DNA of 64,000 nucleotides from a bacterium (GCA_024275575.1 JAJRYV010000117.1:1-64000); one strand, 5' to 3'; positions 9,065 to 18,907 are shown, counted from the first letter of the stretch. The notes: generated by a model from the letters alone, not told the origin. Translations and numbers: made by a program.

Positions 9065-10054
9065 TTATTTCTTCAACCACCTCATCATTTCGCGCAGCTT
9101 ACGGCCGACGATTTCGATGGGGTGAGCCGCCAATTGGCGGCGGTATGAGCGCAATTTTGGTTGACTCGCGATATTTTCGAGAATCCATTCGTGGGCGAAG
9201 CTGCCGTCCTGAATATCAGCGAGAATTTTCTGCATGGTTTTTTTCGTGTCGGCATTGACCACTTTGGGACCGATAGCATAACCGCCGTATTCCGCTGTTT
9301 CGGAAACCGACCAGTACATCTGCTCGATACCACCTTCATAAATTAAATCAACGATTAATTTGAGTTCGTGCAAACATTCAAAATAGGCGATTTCGGGTTT
9401 GTAGCCGGCTTCCACCAGCGTCTCAAATCCGGTTTTAATCAACTCGGAAACACCGCCGCAGAGCACCGCCTGCTCACCGAACAAATCGGTTTCCGTCTCT
9501 TCATCAAAAGTCGTTTCGATGATGCCAGCGCGGGTGCCGCCGAGCCCATCGGCATAAGCCATAGCCATTTGGCGTGCTTTACCGCCAGCATCCTGATACA
9601 CCGCAAAAAGACAGGGCACGCCTTTCCCCTCGGTATAAACACGGCGCACGAGATGTCCCGGCCCTTTGGGCGCCACCATCCAGACGTCGACATCAGCGGG
9701 CGGTTTGATCTGGCCGTAGTGAATGTTAAAACCGTGGGCAAAAGCCAGGGTTTTGCCGGCGCTTAAATTTACTGCAACTTCGTTGTCGTAGAGCGCTTTT
9801 TGTGTTTGATCGGGCACGAGAAACATGATGATATCAGCGCTTTTTGTTGCCTCGGCAACCGACAACACCTTTAGCCCGGCTGCTTCGGCATCATTTTTTG
9901 ATTTGCTGCCAGCATAAAGCCCGACGACGACATCATAACCACTTTCTTTCAAGTTGTTTGCATGCGCATGTCCCTGGCTGCCGTAGCCGAGAATAGCGAT
10001 GGTTTTTCCGCTTAAAACATTTTTGTCCACATCTTTTTCATAAAAGAGCTGCAT
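9065..10054 (-). CDS. ilvC: Ketol-acid reductoisomerase, class I
   Basis: IlvC converts acetolactate and acetohydroxybutyrate to the dihydroxy acids using NAD(P)H and Mg2+. The Rossmann motif [13 protein letters not shown], the phosphate-loop segment YAGSKSKN, the [13 protein letters not shown] metal-binding region and the [13 protein letters not shown] segment are all present. At 329 residues it is the short class I enzyme. It lies 22 bp downstream of ilvN and 45 bp upstream of cimA; the latter gap holds one copy of a dispersed 'acctgtaac'-like repeat. Confidence 0.97.
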   Translation of the reverse strand: MQLFYEKDVDKNVLSGKTIAILGYGSQGHAHANNLKESGYDVVVGLYAGSKSKNDAEAAGLKVLSVAEATKSADIIMFLVPDQTQKALYDNEVAVNLSAGKTLAFAHGFNIHYGQIKPPADVDVWMVAPKGPGHLVRRVYTEGKGVPCLFAVYQDAGGKARQMAMAYADGLGGTRAGIIETTFDEETETDLFGEQAVLCGGVSELIKTGFETLVEAGYKPEIAYFECLHELKLIVDLIYEGGIEQMYWSVSETAEYGGYAIGPKVVNADTKKTMQKILADIQDGSFAHEWILENIASQPKLRSYRRQLAAHPIEIVGRKLREMMRWLKK

Positions 10055-10076
10055 TTTTTCTCCTGTTTTATTTTGT

Positions 10077-10568
10077 TCAATTCACATTGCCCTGAAAATC
10101 GCGTTTTAGCGCAACCCTGCCGGTACGGGAAACCGTTTTCAAACCAAAAGGTCGCAGCATGGAAATGATGGCGTCCACTTTATCTTCCGAACCGGTGGCT
10201 TCAATGGTCAAAGCGCCGGGTGAAAGATCGATAATTTTCGCCCGGAAAACCTCGACGATTTGCATGATTTCCGGCCGTTCGGCTTGCGTGGCGTGGACTT
10301 TAATCAGCGCCAGCTCGCGGTGCACGAATGCTTCCTGCGTCAGGTCGGTAACTTTGATCACATTGATGCATTTATTGAGCTGTTTGTTGATCTGCTCGAT
10401 GATTTCATCATCACCGCGGGTGACGATAGTCATGCGCGACAGCCCTTCCTCTTCGCAGGCGCCGACGGAAATGCTGTCGATATTAAAACCGCGACCGCTG
10501 AACATACCGGCAATACGCAAAAGACTGCCGACATTATTTTCGACGAGCAAGTTGATCGTATGCTTCAT
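10077..10568 (-). CDS. ilvN: Acetolactate synthase, small regulatory subunit
   Basis: The protein has an N-terminal ACT domain beginning [20 protein letters not shown] and containing [12 protein letters not shown], which binds the feedback inhibitor valine, and a C-terminal IlvH-type domain with [14 protein letters not shown]. It activates and gives feedback sensitivity to the IlvB catalytic subunit. At 163 residues it has the standard length. Its ATG overlaps the ilvB stop in an ATGA arrangement, so the two subunits are translationally coupled. Confidence 0.96.
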   Translation of the reverse strand: MKHTINLLVENNVGSLLRIAGMFSGRGFNIDSISVGACEEEGLSRMTIVTRGDDEIIEQINKQLNKCINVIKVTDLTQEAFVHRELALIKVHATQAERPEIMQIVEVFRAKIIDLSPGALTIEATGSEDKVDAIISMLRPFGLKTVSRTGRVALKRDFQGNVN

Positions 10569-12313
10569 ACCTCTCCTTCCAAAATGTCGCTAAAGCTGCC
10601 GTTTGCCGGAATCATCGGGAAAACATTTTCCTCGGGTGAAACCCAAACGTCCAAAACCACCGGGCGGTTATCGATAGCCAGCATTTGTTTGAATGCGCTG
10701 TGCAATTCATCGAGATTTTTAACCCGCAGGCTGAATGCGCCGTAGCTCTCGGCCAGTTTTTTAAAATCGGGATTCGAGGGGTTGAGATAGGTGTTTGAGT
10801 AGCGTTTATCAAAAAATATCTGCTGCCACTGGCGCACCATGCCGAGGTAGCCGTTGTTGATGATGATGTATTTCACCGGAATTTGGTAGCGCACGGCGGT
10901 AGCAATCTCCATCGAGGTCATCTGAAAGCCGCCGTCGCCGACGATGCCGACAACAGTGCGCCCGGGACAGCCGATTTTGGCGCCGAGCGCGGCCGGTACA
11001 CCGAACCCCATCGTACCGAGCCCGCCGGAAGAAAGATGGCTGCGAGGTTGGGTGAATTTGTACCATTGTGCAATCCACATCTGATGCTGGCCCACATCCG
11101 CCGCGATGATCGCTTCGCCGTTTGTGGCTTTGGACAGTTCTTCGATGACTTGCTGTGGTTTGAGACCGTCTGCTGTTTTCCGGTAGCGCAAGGGATGTTT
11201 TTTTTTCCACAAAGCAACCTGTTTTAACCAGATTTCACTATCACATTTTTCGATGAGTGTATTTAATTCAGCGAGAACCGATTTGACATCACCGACGATG
11301 GGCAGGTCTACCGGCACATTTTTGCCGATGCAACTCGGATCGATATCGATCTGCATCTTTTTCGAATTAGGGGAGAATTTTTCGAGATTGCCGGTTACCC
11401 GGTCATCGAAACGCGCGCCGATGGCGATGAGCAAATCGCATTCATCGACGGCTTTATTGGCATACCAGGTGCCGTGCATGCCGAGCATGCCCAGCGACAG
11501 ATCGTCGGTTTCCGGGAAAGCGCCGATGCCGAGCAAAGTCGTCGTCACTGGAGCGTTGAGTTCTCTGGCAAATTCAGTGACTTCTGCTGAAGCATTACTC
11601 AAAATAGCGCCGCCACCGATATAAATGACGGGTTTTTTCGCCTGTTGTAAAAAGTTGGCCGCATTGCGCAACTGCCGCAAACTGCCTCTGACGGTGGGTT
11701 TGTAACCGCGCAGGTCGACTTCACCGGCGGGAAAATAGGCGGTTCTCGCTGCCAGCATATCTTTCGGCAGGTCGATGAGCACAGGGCCGGGGCGGCCGGT
11801 CGTCGCGATGTGAAAAGCCTGACGAATCGTTTCCACCAGTTCATCAACCCGGCGAACGAGAAAACTGTGTTTGGTGATGGGGCGGGTGATGCCGAGAATG
11901 TCGGCTTCCTGAAAAGCATCGTTGCCGATCATGTTCGAGGGAACCTGACCGGTTAAAACGATAAGCGGGATGCTGTCCATAAATGCCGTCGCAATGCCGG
12001 TTACCGTATTTGTCGCTCCCGGCCCCGAAGTGACGAGCACGACGCCGGCTTTACCGGTGGCACGGGCATAGCCATCCGCTGCATGCGCTCCGCCCTGTTC
12101 GTGGGTAACGAGCAGATGCCGCAACTGCTTGTTTTTATAGAAACAATCGTAGAGCCCGATGAGCGCGCCGCCGGGGAATCCGAAAATGGTGTCCACGCCC
12201 TCCCTCAGCAAGGCTTCGATTAAAATTTCAGCACCGCTGAGCCTGGGGGCATGATCAAATTCTGCCTTTCGCAGGTTTGTCTTTTCAGTTGTGCGAGCGG
12301 CTGTTGCGAACAT
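10565..12313 (-). CDS. ilvB: Acetolactate synthase, large catalytic subunit
   Basis: This thiamine-diphosphate enzyme makes acetolactate or acetohydroxybutyrate. The N-terminal domain has FGFPGGALIGLYD and the catalytic Glu in LVTHEQGGAHAADGYAR; the C-terminal domain has the ThDP/Mg motif GDGGFQMTSMEIATAVR...NNGYLGMVRQWQ. At 582 residues it is full length. About 25 residues precede the conserved core, so the exact start is slightly uncertain. ilvD ends 2 bp upstream and ilvN overlaps by 4 nt downstream. Confidence 0.97.
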   Translation of the reverse strand: MFATAARTTEKTNLRKAEFDHAPRLSGAEILIEALLREGVDTIFGFPGGALIGLYDCFYKNKQLRHLLVTHEQGGAHAADGYARATGKAGVVLVTSGPGATNTVTGIATAFMDSIPLIVLTGQVPSNMIGNDAFQEADILGITRPITKHSFLVRRVDELVETIRQAFHIATTGRPGPVLIDLPKDMLAARTAYFPAGEVDLRGYKPTVRGSLRQLRNAANFLQQAKKPVIYIGGGAILSNASAEVTEFARELNAPVTTTLLGIGAFPETDDLSLGMLGMHGTWYANKAVDECDLLIAIGARFDDRVTGNLEKFSPNSKKMQIDIDPSCIGKNVPVDLPIVGDVKSVLAELNTLIEKCDSEIWLKQVALWKKKHPLRYRKTADGLKPQQVIEELSKATNGEAIIAADVGQHQMWIAQWYKFTQPRSHLSSGGLGTMGFGVPAALGAKIGCPGRTVVGIVGDGGFQMTSMEIATAVRYQIPVKYIIINNGYLGMVRQWQQIFFDKRYSNTYLNPSNPDFKKLAESYGAFSLRVKNLDELHSAFKQMLAIDNRPVVLDVWVSPEENVFPMIPANGSFSDILEGEV

Positions 12314-12315
12314 TT

Positions 12316-13998
12316 TTATTTCTCCTGTTGGTTTAATTTTAAAACGGCGCCGGTATTTGCCGAGGTAACCATCGCAGCATAGCGCTGCAACCAGCGGCTG
12401 CCGGTTTTCGTTGCTGTGGGTTGCCAGTTTTCTTTTCGTCGTTGCAATTCATCATCGCTGACTTCGAGCTGCAAGCGGTTCTCCGGAATATTCAGGCTGA
12501 TGAGGTCGCCGTTTTCAACGAGGCCGATGATGCCGCCTGCTGCAGCTTCCGGTGAAACATGCCCGATGCAGGCGCCGCGGGTGCCGCCGGAAAACCGACC
12601 GTCGGTAATCAGCACCACGCCGGTGCCCAAACCCATGCCCATGATGTTGGCCGTCGGTGCCAGCATTTCCTGCATGCCGGGGCCGCCTTTCGGGCCTTCA
12701 TAGCGAATTACGATGACATCACCTTCTTTGACTTTGCCTGCGAGAATGCCTTCGCAAGCCTGCTCCTGTGATTCGAAGACGACGGCCGGGCCGCGAAACA
12801 CCATCATTTCCGGGTGTACGGCGCCGGTTTTAACCACGGCGCCGTCTCGCGCCAAATTGCCGAATAAAATGGCAAGCCCGCCTTTTTCTGAATAAGGCTT
12901 TGCTAAGGGCAAGATGACTTCGGAATCTAAAATTTTTGCTGTGGTGATATTTTCGCCGAGGGTTTTGCCGGTAACGGTTTTTTGTTGCAAGTTTAAAACG
13001 CCGGGTTTTTTACTGATCTCTTTGATAATGGCGCTGATGCCGCCGGCACGATCGACGTCTTCCATATGCCAATTCGATGCCGGTGAAACTTTGCAGATTT
13101 GCGGTACGCATTCAGCAAGGGCATTCAGGTTTTGCAACGGATACTCAACACCGGCTTCATCGGCGATAGCGAGCGTGTGCAGCACGGTGTTGGTGCTGCC
13201 GCCCATGGCGAGATCGAGTGTGAAAGCATTGTCCAGGGCCTCTTTTGTGACGATATCCCGCGGTTTCAGGTCGTTTTCAATCATCACCATGACCTGTTTT
13301 GCCGCAGTTTTGAGTAAATTGCGCCGTTTTTCGGTGCTGGCGAGAAAAGTGCCGTTCCCCGGCAGCGCCAGGCCGATGGCTTCCATCAGGCAGTTCATGG
13401 AATTGGCGGTGAACATGCCGGAACAGGAACCGCAGCCCGGACAGGCATTGTCTTCCAGCTCTTTGAGTTCCGCCGCATCAATTTGGCCGCTTTGCAACTG
13501 TCCCACACCCTCGAAAACCGAGATGAGATCGATGGTGCGGCCATCGCTGGTTTTTCCGGCTGCCATCGGGCCGCCGGAAACGAAAATCGCCGGTATATTC
13601 ACCCGCAAAGCGCCCATCAGCATGCCGGGCACAATTTTATCGCAGTTGGGCAGACAAATCAGTCCGTCAAACTGGTGTGCGTTGACCACGGTTTCCAGCG
13701 AATCGGCGATGAGCTCGCGGCTCGGCAGCGAATATTTCATGCCCGCATGCCCCATGGCGATGCCGTCATCGACGCCGATAGTATTAAACTCGAAGGGCAC
13801 GCCGCCGGCTGCGCGCACCGCTGTTTTGACGATTTTGCCCAGCTCCTGCAAATGCACATGTCCGGGAATAATCTCGATGAAAGAATTGCAAACCCCGATA
13901 AACGGCTTGTTAAAGTCGCTATCTTGTACACCCGCTGCTTTCAGCAAACTGCGGTGAGGCGCTTTTTCAAAACCTTTTTTGATGATATCGCTGCGCAT
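12316..13998 (-). CDS. ilvD: Dihydroxy-acid dehydratase
   Basis: IlvD dehydrates dihydroxyisovalerate and dihydroxymethylvalerate to the 2-oxo acids, the last shared step before transamination. Conserved Fe-S cysteines appear in [11 protein letters not shown] and [18 protein letters not shown], and the C-terminal [12 protein letters not shown] and [16 protein letters not shown] motifs are present. At 560 residues it is full length. It is the first enzyme gene of the operon; AGGAG lies 5 nt before its ATG, and that region can be sequestered by the upstream leader RNA. Confidence 0.97.
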   Translation of the reverse strand: MRSDIIKKGFEKAPHRSLLKAAGVQDSDFNKPFIGVCNSFIEIIPGHVHLQELGKIVKTAVRAAGGVPFEFNTIGVDDGIAMGHAGMKYSLPSRELIADSLETVVNAHQFDGLICLPNCDKIVPGMLMGALRVNIPAIFVSGGPMAAGKTSDGRTIDLISVFEGVGQLQSGQIDAAELKELEDNACPGCGSCSGMFTANSMNCLMEAIGLALPGNGTFLASTEKRRNLLKTAAKQVMVMIENDLKPRDIVTKEALDNAFTLDLAMGGSTNTVLHTLAIADEAGVEYPLQNLNALAECVPQICKVSPASNWHMEDVDRAGGISAIIKEISKKPGVLNLQQKTVTGKTLGENITTAKILDSEVILPLAKPYSEKGGLAILFGNLARDGAVVKTGAVHPEMMVFRGPAVVFESQEQACEGILAGKVKEGDVIVIRYEGPKGGPGMQEMLAPTANIMGMGLGTGVVLITDGRFSGGTRGACIGHVSPEAAAGGIIGLVENGDLISLNIPENRLQLEVSDDELQRRKENWQPTATKTGSRWLQRYAAMVTSANTGAVLKLNQQEK

Positions 13999-14135
13999 CG
14001 CTTCTCCTGTTTAAATGCCAGGTTGCCCCTGCAACCTGTAACCTGCAGATATACGTTTCTCTCAGAAGCGATTCCCGAATGAAGTTTTTAAGATTTTGAT
14101 TTGGAATTTTAAGAAAGTTTCAGGATTCGCTTCTG
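13997..14135 (-). promoter_or_regulatory. Candidate translational attenuator between leader ORF and ilvD
   Basis: On the minus-strand RNA three segments compete. Segment A, CAGAAGCGA (14127-14135), starts two bases after tandem stop codons of the leader ORF. Segment B, ATCGCTTCT (14064-14072), is complementary to A by 9 bp (14063-14071) plus 3 more after one mismatch. Segment C, AGAAGCGAT (13997-14005), repeats A and covers part of the ilvD Shine-Dalgarno and the AT of its ATG. A:B leaves ilvD accessible; B:C hides it. A ribosome at the leader stop would mask A and favour B:C. A separate hairpin, AGGTTGC/GCAACCT, lies at 14020-14037. No U-tract is seen, so control would be at translation, not termination. 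Confidence 0.6.
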
Positions 14136-14139
14136 GTTA

Positions 14140-14367
14140 TTAGCGGCTAATAATAATCACGCTAATGAGCAGAATCCCGAGAATGTGGAGCACCACAGGG
14201 CTGATAATAATGGCCACATCAATGAGCGTGGTGATATTTATTATCAGGCTGAAAATGAGGGATAATGAGAGGAGCAAAGATGCAAATGTGGTGAACGCGC
14301 GTACCTTGGCGCTGGCCGGGATGGGCCAAAGCAGTGCAGTCGCGGTTGTCACATTTGTCTGTTGCAT
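14140..14367 (-). CDS. Ile/Leu/Val-rich leader ORF of the ilv-leu operon
   Basis: The 75-codon frame ends with TAA TAA and its last 46 codons include 29 for Ile, Leu or Val, with runs such as VAIII, LHILGILL and SVIII. The composition resembles the ilvGMEDA-type leader peptide, and the ORF lies 141 bp upstream of ilvD in the same direction. The start is uncertain: the ATG at 14367 has no Shine-Dalgarno and lies immediately after a possible -10 box, so translation may begin at an internal GTG or TTG. A small hydrophobic membrane peptide is the alternative, but the pairing segments that follow favour a regulatory leader. Confidence 0.6.
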   Translation of the reverse strand: MQQTNVTTATALLWPIPASAKVRAFTTFASLLLSLSLIFSLIINITTLIDVAIIISPVVLHILGILLISVIIISR

Positions 14368-14368
14368 A

Positions 14369-14377
14369 ATTATACCA
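14369..14377 (-). promoter_or_regulatory. Extended -10 promoter element TGGTATAAT
   Basis: Read on the minus strand, the sequence is a TGn extension followed by a consensus TATAAT. No clear -35 box is at the right distance, as is common for extended -10 promoters. It would start transcription a few bases inside the longest leader frame, so the true leader start would be downstream of 14367. Confidence 0.45.
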
Positions 14378-14587
14378 TTTTTGATAAAAATATTAGGGGC
14401 TAAATATAATCATGTGCTGCAAAAATGCAAGAGATTTATTTTTATCAGCGAAAAAAATAATCTATTGCAGATAATTGGATATTTGAATCATATTGTTTTT
14501 GTTGGGATTAGATGGTTTTTTATTTCCTGGGTTTTTTATGGATATTATTGATGACTTTCAGGAATAAATTCTTTTCCGTCAAAATTA

Positions 14588-15925
14588 TTAATTATTATGA
14601 ACGATGAATTTATTTTTATGCAAGATAGCTTTCTGCATCTGAACCGGCTTTGTTAGATAGATATTCGCCAGTCCGCGACCGATTATAAATGCCCAGGCCG
14701 CCGCGGTAACGCCGGTAAAATCAAAGAATTGAACCAGCATGAAAATGATCGTGGCAATACTGCCTACTTCAATTGCAGTTGCCAGGGTGATTGGTTGTGT
14801 ATGCTGGCCGGCCACGAGTACGGAGCGTTGCCATGAAAGAAACACGGATAATGCCGGCAGTAAAATCAATATTTGTGTCGGAATGCGGGCAAATTCAGCC
14901 AGTTGGCTTGACAGGCCGGAGATGGTTACATACCAGATGGTGAAAAACGGTGGAATAGCGATGAGCAGCAAACCCGCTGAGGCGGCGATTCCCAGCCATA
15001 TTGCGAAACTGGAAACAGGCTTAATATTTTCATGGCCTGATGTCAGAAAGGTGATACCGGCTTCCTGAAATGATAATCCAAAAGCCCGAAAGACAAAAAC
15101 GATGGCATTGACCACCGGCAAAATCGCCAGCGACTCCAGCGCATGCCGGCCTTGCCCGATAAAAAAAATCACCAGCGGGTGAATGCCGAGCCCGAGCAAC
15201 GAGGTCATTGCAAGTGGATAATAAAACCGGTAAATTCCCCGGTAAGTCAAGTCTTTTGAACCGCTTCGGCGGCTGATTTTACGAATGTTTTTTGTCGCCT
15301 TGTTTGCCATAAATCTCGCCGCAACCGCTTCGAGAATGACGCCGGCACTCAAAGCGGCGGCGCCGATACAGGCGCCGGGAATATTAGACCAGGTATATAA
15401 AATCCCGGCGGTGAAAGTCATGCTGAACACACGTATTGCCGTGCCGTAGGCGACTTTTCTCGTCTCGTGGCTGCGAATCAAAATACCCTGGAAAAAACGA
15501 CGGTAGCCGATTGCGCCGGGCCAGGGCAACAAAATCAGCATGGTTAAGTATGTCAGCCTCGCCACTTCTTTTTCCAGACCGATCAGGTCAATGACGATAA
15601 AATTAAAAACCGGAGGGATGAGCACTACGAGCATGATGGCGGTGATAGCGATATTCAGGGCATAGGTGAAATTACGCAATTTCCGGAAGGATAAATCATC
15701 TTCGATCAGCGCGGTTGAGGCCGTCATGATCATGATCACCGGCGCTTCGATGATGAGTGCAAAAGAATAAGCGACACCGTAGGCGGCAAGGTTAAAAGTC
15801 GATGCAGCCAGGCGTGCGATGACGGCGGTCAGAAACGGCCCTTCGAAAGCCATCATTAACCATGTGAGCAGCAGGGGAAACCAGAATTTAAAGATGGTTT
15901 TGAGCGGTGTATTTTGCGGGTTCAT
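14588..15925 (-). CDS. Polytopic membrane protein of the MATE/ankylosis-like (MOP) type
   Basis: The 445-residue protein has about twelve hydrophobic segments and little else. The pattern of two six-helix halves, with the N-terminal GPFLTAVIARLAASTFNLAAYG segment and IMTASTALIEDD loop, resembles MOP-superfamily exporters related to MATE proteins or ANK-type transporters. The substrate cannot be inferred. It lies 71 bp downstream of the small membrane gene at 15997-16371 and could be the tail of the asd-lysC transcription unit; it ends 220 bp before the ilv leader on the same strand. Confidence 0.6.
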   Translation of the reverse strand: MNPQNTPLKTIFKFWFPLLLTWLMMAFEGPFLTAVIARLAASTFNLAAYGVAYSFALIIEAPVIMIMTASTALIEDDLSFRKLRNFTYALNIAITAIMLVVLIPPVFNFIVIDLIGLEKEVARLTYLTMLILLPWPGAIGYRRFFQGILIRSHETRKVAYGTAIRVFSMTFTAGILYTWSNIPGACIGAAALSAGVILEAVAARFMANKATKNIRKISRRSGSKDLTYRGIYRFYYPLAMTSLLGLGIHPLVIFFIGQGRHALESLAILPVVNAIVFVFRAFGLSFQEAGITFLTSGHENIKPVSSFAIWLGIAASAGLLLIAIPPFFTIWYVTISGLSSQLAEFARIPTQILILLPALSVFLSWQRSVLVAGQHTQPITLATAIEVGSIATIIFMLVQFFDFTGVTAAAWAFIIGRGLANIYLTKPVQMQKAILHKNKFIVHNN

Positions 15926-15996
15926 TTATTTACAGGCTTAAAAACGAAAACGAAAAATAAATTGGGGGAAAATAAGTGAAACGCCGCAATAATCCA

Positions 15997-16371
15997 TCAG
16001 AAAAGTTTAAACGAGAATAAATAAAATCCGGTCCCGATGAGTGAAATGAGTCCCAACACAATCAGATTCAGACGGTATTCATCGTTGCGACGGCGGTGCC
16101 GTTTTTTATTGATCCACAGGCCGACTATGCTTAAAACAATGCACAGCAGGAACCACATCAGGGAGAGGAAAGCATAGGTCTGATTCCAGTGATAGCGCAT
16201 TTGGATATGAAAAAGGCGGTCGAAAAATGTTTCGAAATCAGGTTTGGCCTCATCGAAAAGAATCAGCGAGATGGAAAAATTTATCCAGCCTGCGATAGCG
16301 AGCCAGCGGATCGATTTTATCAGCTTATCCGGCCCGCGCCGGCGGTCTTTTATTCTTTCTCCGGGTCGCAT
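15997..16371 (-). CDS. Small membrane protein, unknown function
   Basis: The 124-residue protein starts with a basic stretch (MRPGERIKDRRRGPDK) and has three hydrophobic helices at about 23-42, 65-88 and 100-122, separated by a basic loop (NKKRHRRRNDEYR). I recognise no family. It begins 22 bp after the end of lysC on the same strand and may be co-transcribed with asd-lysC by proximity only. Confidence 0.6.
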   Translation of the reverse strand: MRPGERIKDRRRGPDKLIKSIRWLAIAGWINFSISLILFDEAKPDFETFFDRLFHIQMRYHWNQTYAFLSLMWFLLCIVLSIVGLWINKKRHRRRNDEYRLNLIVLGLISLIGTGFYLFSFKLF

Positions 16372-16393
16372 CCTGCTTTTCCTTTTTCATGAT

Positions 16394-17851
16394 TCACACC
16401 GCGCTGCTATGACTATATTTGTCGTGCAACAGCAAATCGCTTGTACGGCTTGCGGACTGGCCGTTCTGCAGGTTTCCCGTGGATAAAATATCCTCATGAA
16501 TCGCAGAGACGGCACGGTGACATTCCGCTGCATCGACGATAAAATAGGCGGCAGCAGATGAGGCGCCGATAGAAACCAGTTTTAAATTGATATCGCGAAT
16601 GATGAAAGCACGCAAAACCTGGTTTGTCAGCTCCGGGCGGTCTGTAATGCCCTCGCCGACGAGTGCTATAAGTGAAATATCGTCCAGAATTGTGATCTGC
16701 TGGATGCTCGGCAGCCGCAAAGATGCGACGATTTCTTTACTTTTGTGGGCATTGCTATTGGAAACGAGCATATTAATGGAGGTCTGCGAGGTGTAAATCG
16801 ATTTAATATTCAACTCGTTTTTTGCAAATTTCCGGCTGATTTTATTGATGATACCGGGATTGATACCGATGCCGGGACCGGTCAATTTCAGCAATGCAAC
16901 ATCATTGGTATAGGTTACACTTTTGGCAAAACCGTTTGTTGAATTCTCGTTCGAATGAATGATGGATGGGGTACTGCTGGACCCATCGAAATCGTTGATG
17001 CTGAAAATCCGCACAGGGATATTGTGATCGACGAGCGGTTCAACAGTCATCGGATGCAGAATTTTGGCGCCGAAATAGGAGAGTTCGGCTGCCTCGCGAT
17101 AGGTCAGATTTTTGAGAAAGTGTGGTTTTTCGACGATTTTCGGATCAGCGCTTAAAAAGCCACTGACATCCTTCCACGTATCCAGGGAGGGGGCGCCGAT
17201 GCATCGAGCGATGGCTGCTGCGGTATAATCACTGCCGCCGCGTCCGAGCAAAGTGACGCGGCCGTCATCGCGGGAAACGCCGTAGAAACCGGGCACGATA
17301 TTCGTTAGCGTATTGTCGAGCCGTTTTTTAACCAGCGGCTGGGCTTGCTCAAAATCGATACGGGCATTGCCGAAACGGCCATCGGTGATCAAACCCATCT
17401 CTTCCGGTCTGACTTTCTCACAGGGGATACCGGCTGAAGTCAGAATGGACTCGAGCAACAGCGCCGAAAGTCTTTCGCCAAAACTGAGCACGAGGTCTTC
17501 GGTGAAATTCGGCGCTTCACCGAGATAATGCACACCTTTGAGATATTTCGCCAGCGTATCGACACGAATATTGATTTTGTTGACCGCTTTACGGCGTTCG
17601 CTTGGCAAATTGATGTATTGATGGATGATATCGTGTTTCAGGTTCATTAAATACTGGCTTAGTTCTGCAATAACAGATTGGTCATCGGCGGCTTTGGCGA
17701 TGGTATCCTGCAACCGGTCAGTCAGGCCGTACCACGCAGAGACGACAACCACCAATGGTTCGTTGTATGACCGGATGACGTCGATGATTTTTCCGAGGTC
17801 TTCTTTGCTTTTGAGATTTGATCCGCCAATTTTAATCACTCTTTTACTCAT
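16394..17851 (-). CDS. lysC: Aspartate kinase
   Basis: LysC phosphorylates aspartate, the first step toward lysine, methionine and threonine. The N-terminal kinase domain begins MSKRVIKIGGSNLKS and carries SFGERLSALLL, the GRGGSDYTAAAIARCIGA motif and DVSGFLSADPKIV. Two ACT domains follow (about 320-465), with TGPGIGINPGII and EGITDRPELTNQVL, so allosteric feedback by a pathway amino acid is expected. There is no homoserine dehydrogenase domain. The first motif has N where KFGGSS is usual. The ATG overlaps the asd stop (ATGA), indicating coupled translation behind the asd attenuator. Confidence 0.95.
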   Translation of the reverse strand: MSKRVIKIGGSNLKSKEDLGKIIDVIRSYNEPLVVVVSAWYGLTDRLQDTIAKAADDQSVIAELSQYLMNLKHDIIHQYINLPSERRKAVNKINIRVDTLAKYLKGVHYLGEAPNFTEDLVLSFGERLSALLLESILTSAGIPCEKVRPEEMGLITDGRFGNARIDFEQAQPLVKKRLDNTLTNIVPGFYGVSRDDGRVTLLGRGGSDYTAAAIARCIGAPSLDTWKDVSGFLSADPKIVEKPHFLKNLTYREAAELSYFGAKILHPMTVEPLVDHNIPVRIFSINDFDGSSSTPSIIHSNENSTNGFAKSVTYTNDVALLKLTGPGIGINPGIINKISRKFAKNELNIKSIYTSQTSINMLVSNSNAHKSKEIVASLRLPSIQQITILDDISLIALVGEGITDRPELTNQVLRAFIIRDINLKLVSIGASSAAAYFIVDAAECHRAVSAIHEDILSTGNLQNGQSASRTSDLLLHDKYSHSSAV

Positions 17852-18879
17852 GATTCTTGCCTCTGGTAATTTTGGATGAAAACCTCTGCGTTAATTATCG
17901 AGCCACCTGCCGCGCCACGCACGATATTGTTTGCCAGCAAAAAGAAACCGGTGAGCTTGTGCTGCTTTCGCAGGCGCCCGGTAAAAACCTGCATGCCCGG
18001 TGGCCGGCCTTCGAAGGCTTGTTTCGGCTGGGGGAATTTCTCTTCAGTCTGGTAGAGGACAGGCCGCTGCGGCGCCGTCGGCAGCGGCGGTTGATCATTG
18101 CCGAATTTCGCCCAGGCATTTAAAATATCTTCATTACTCACATCGTGTTCAAATTCGATCCATACCGATTCAAGATGACCGAATTTTACCGGGATACGCA
18201 CACATGCGGGGAAAATATCAGCCTCAATGCCGAGAATTTTCCGGCATTCGCGAATGATCTTTTCTTCTTCTCCATTGATGAAGGGGATAGCATTTCCCAT
18301 GATGTCGAGCGCGGACAGCCCCGGATATCCGGCGCCAGATATCGCCTGATAGGTCGAAACAAAGAGTTTTTGAATAGAAAATTGCCGCAACGGCGCCAGG
18401 GCGACGGCCAGCCCGGCAGTGGTGCAATTGGAATTGGTGACGATAAAACCTCGTTGCGGAAATCCCTGTGTTTCGATCAATCGCAGCGCTTCAGGGTTGA
18501 CTTCCGGGATGAGAATAGGCACGTTTTCTTCATGGCGAAAGGCGCCTGCATTGGAAAAAACCCAAAACCCTGCATCGCGTAATTCCGCTTCGGCCTCGCG
18601 GGCGATATCCGCGGGCAATGCACTGAAAATAATCTGTACGCCGGATTCTTTGAGCTGGTCTACTGCATATTTGTTAAAATTAAGCGCCGCCACTTCCGTG
18701 GGCATCGGCTGTGGCAATAGCCACGCTGTCGACGCAGCAACATTCTGCCCGCCGCGTTTATCTGAAGCGATGACACGGGTCAATTCAAACCAGGGATGGT
18801 TGGCGAGCATAGAGAGAAACACCTGGCCAACCATGCCGGTGGCGCCCAGTACTGCACATTTGATTTTATTTTCCATCAT
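17848..18879 (-). CDS. asd: Aspartate-semialdehyde dehydrogenase
   Basis: Asd reduces aspartyl phosphate to aspartate semialdehyde, the branch point for lysine, threonine and methionine. The N-terminal NADP motif AVLGATGMVGQVFL, the catalytic Cys in NSNCTTAGLA and the C-terminal His-bearing segment are present; this is the archaeal/fungal-like 340-residue type (343 aa). The ATG at 18879 is chosen because AAGGA lies about 5 nt upstream. A longer frame from 19002 reads through the terminator and is wrong. It is the first gene of asd-lysC and sits directly behind a Thr/Met/Lys leader attenuator. Confidence 0.95.
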   Translation of the reverse strand: MMENKIKCAVLGATGMVGQVFLSMLANHPWFELTRVIASDKRGGQNVAASTAWLLPQPMPTEVAALNFNKYAVDQLKESGVQIIFSALPADIAREAEAELRDAGFWVFSNAGAFRHEENVPILIPEVNPEALRLIETQGFPQRGFIVTNSNCTTAGLAVALAPLRQFSIQKLFVSTYQAISGAGYPGLSALDIMGNAIPFINGEEEKIIRECRKILGIEADIFPACVRIPVKFGHLESVWIEFEHDVSNEDILNAWAKFGNDQPPLPTAPQRPVLYQTEEKFPQPKQAFEGRPPGMQVFTGRLRKQHKLTGFFLLANNIVRGAAGGSIINAEVFIQNYQRQES

Positions 18880-18907
18880 CGATTTCCTTGTATTTTGATT
18901 TTTATGC

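Noticed and set aside
14165-14551. Plus-strand frame opposite the ilv leader
   Set aside because: No family resemblance or Shine-Dalgarno; it is the antisense of the Ile/Leu/Val-rich leader and its pairing region.
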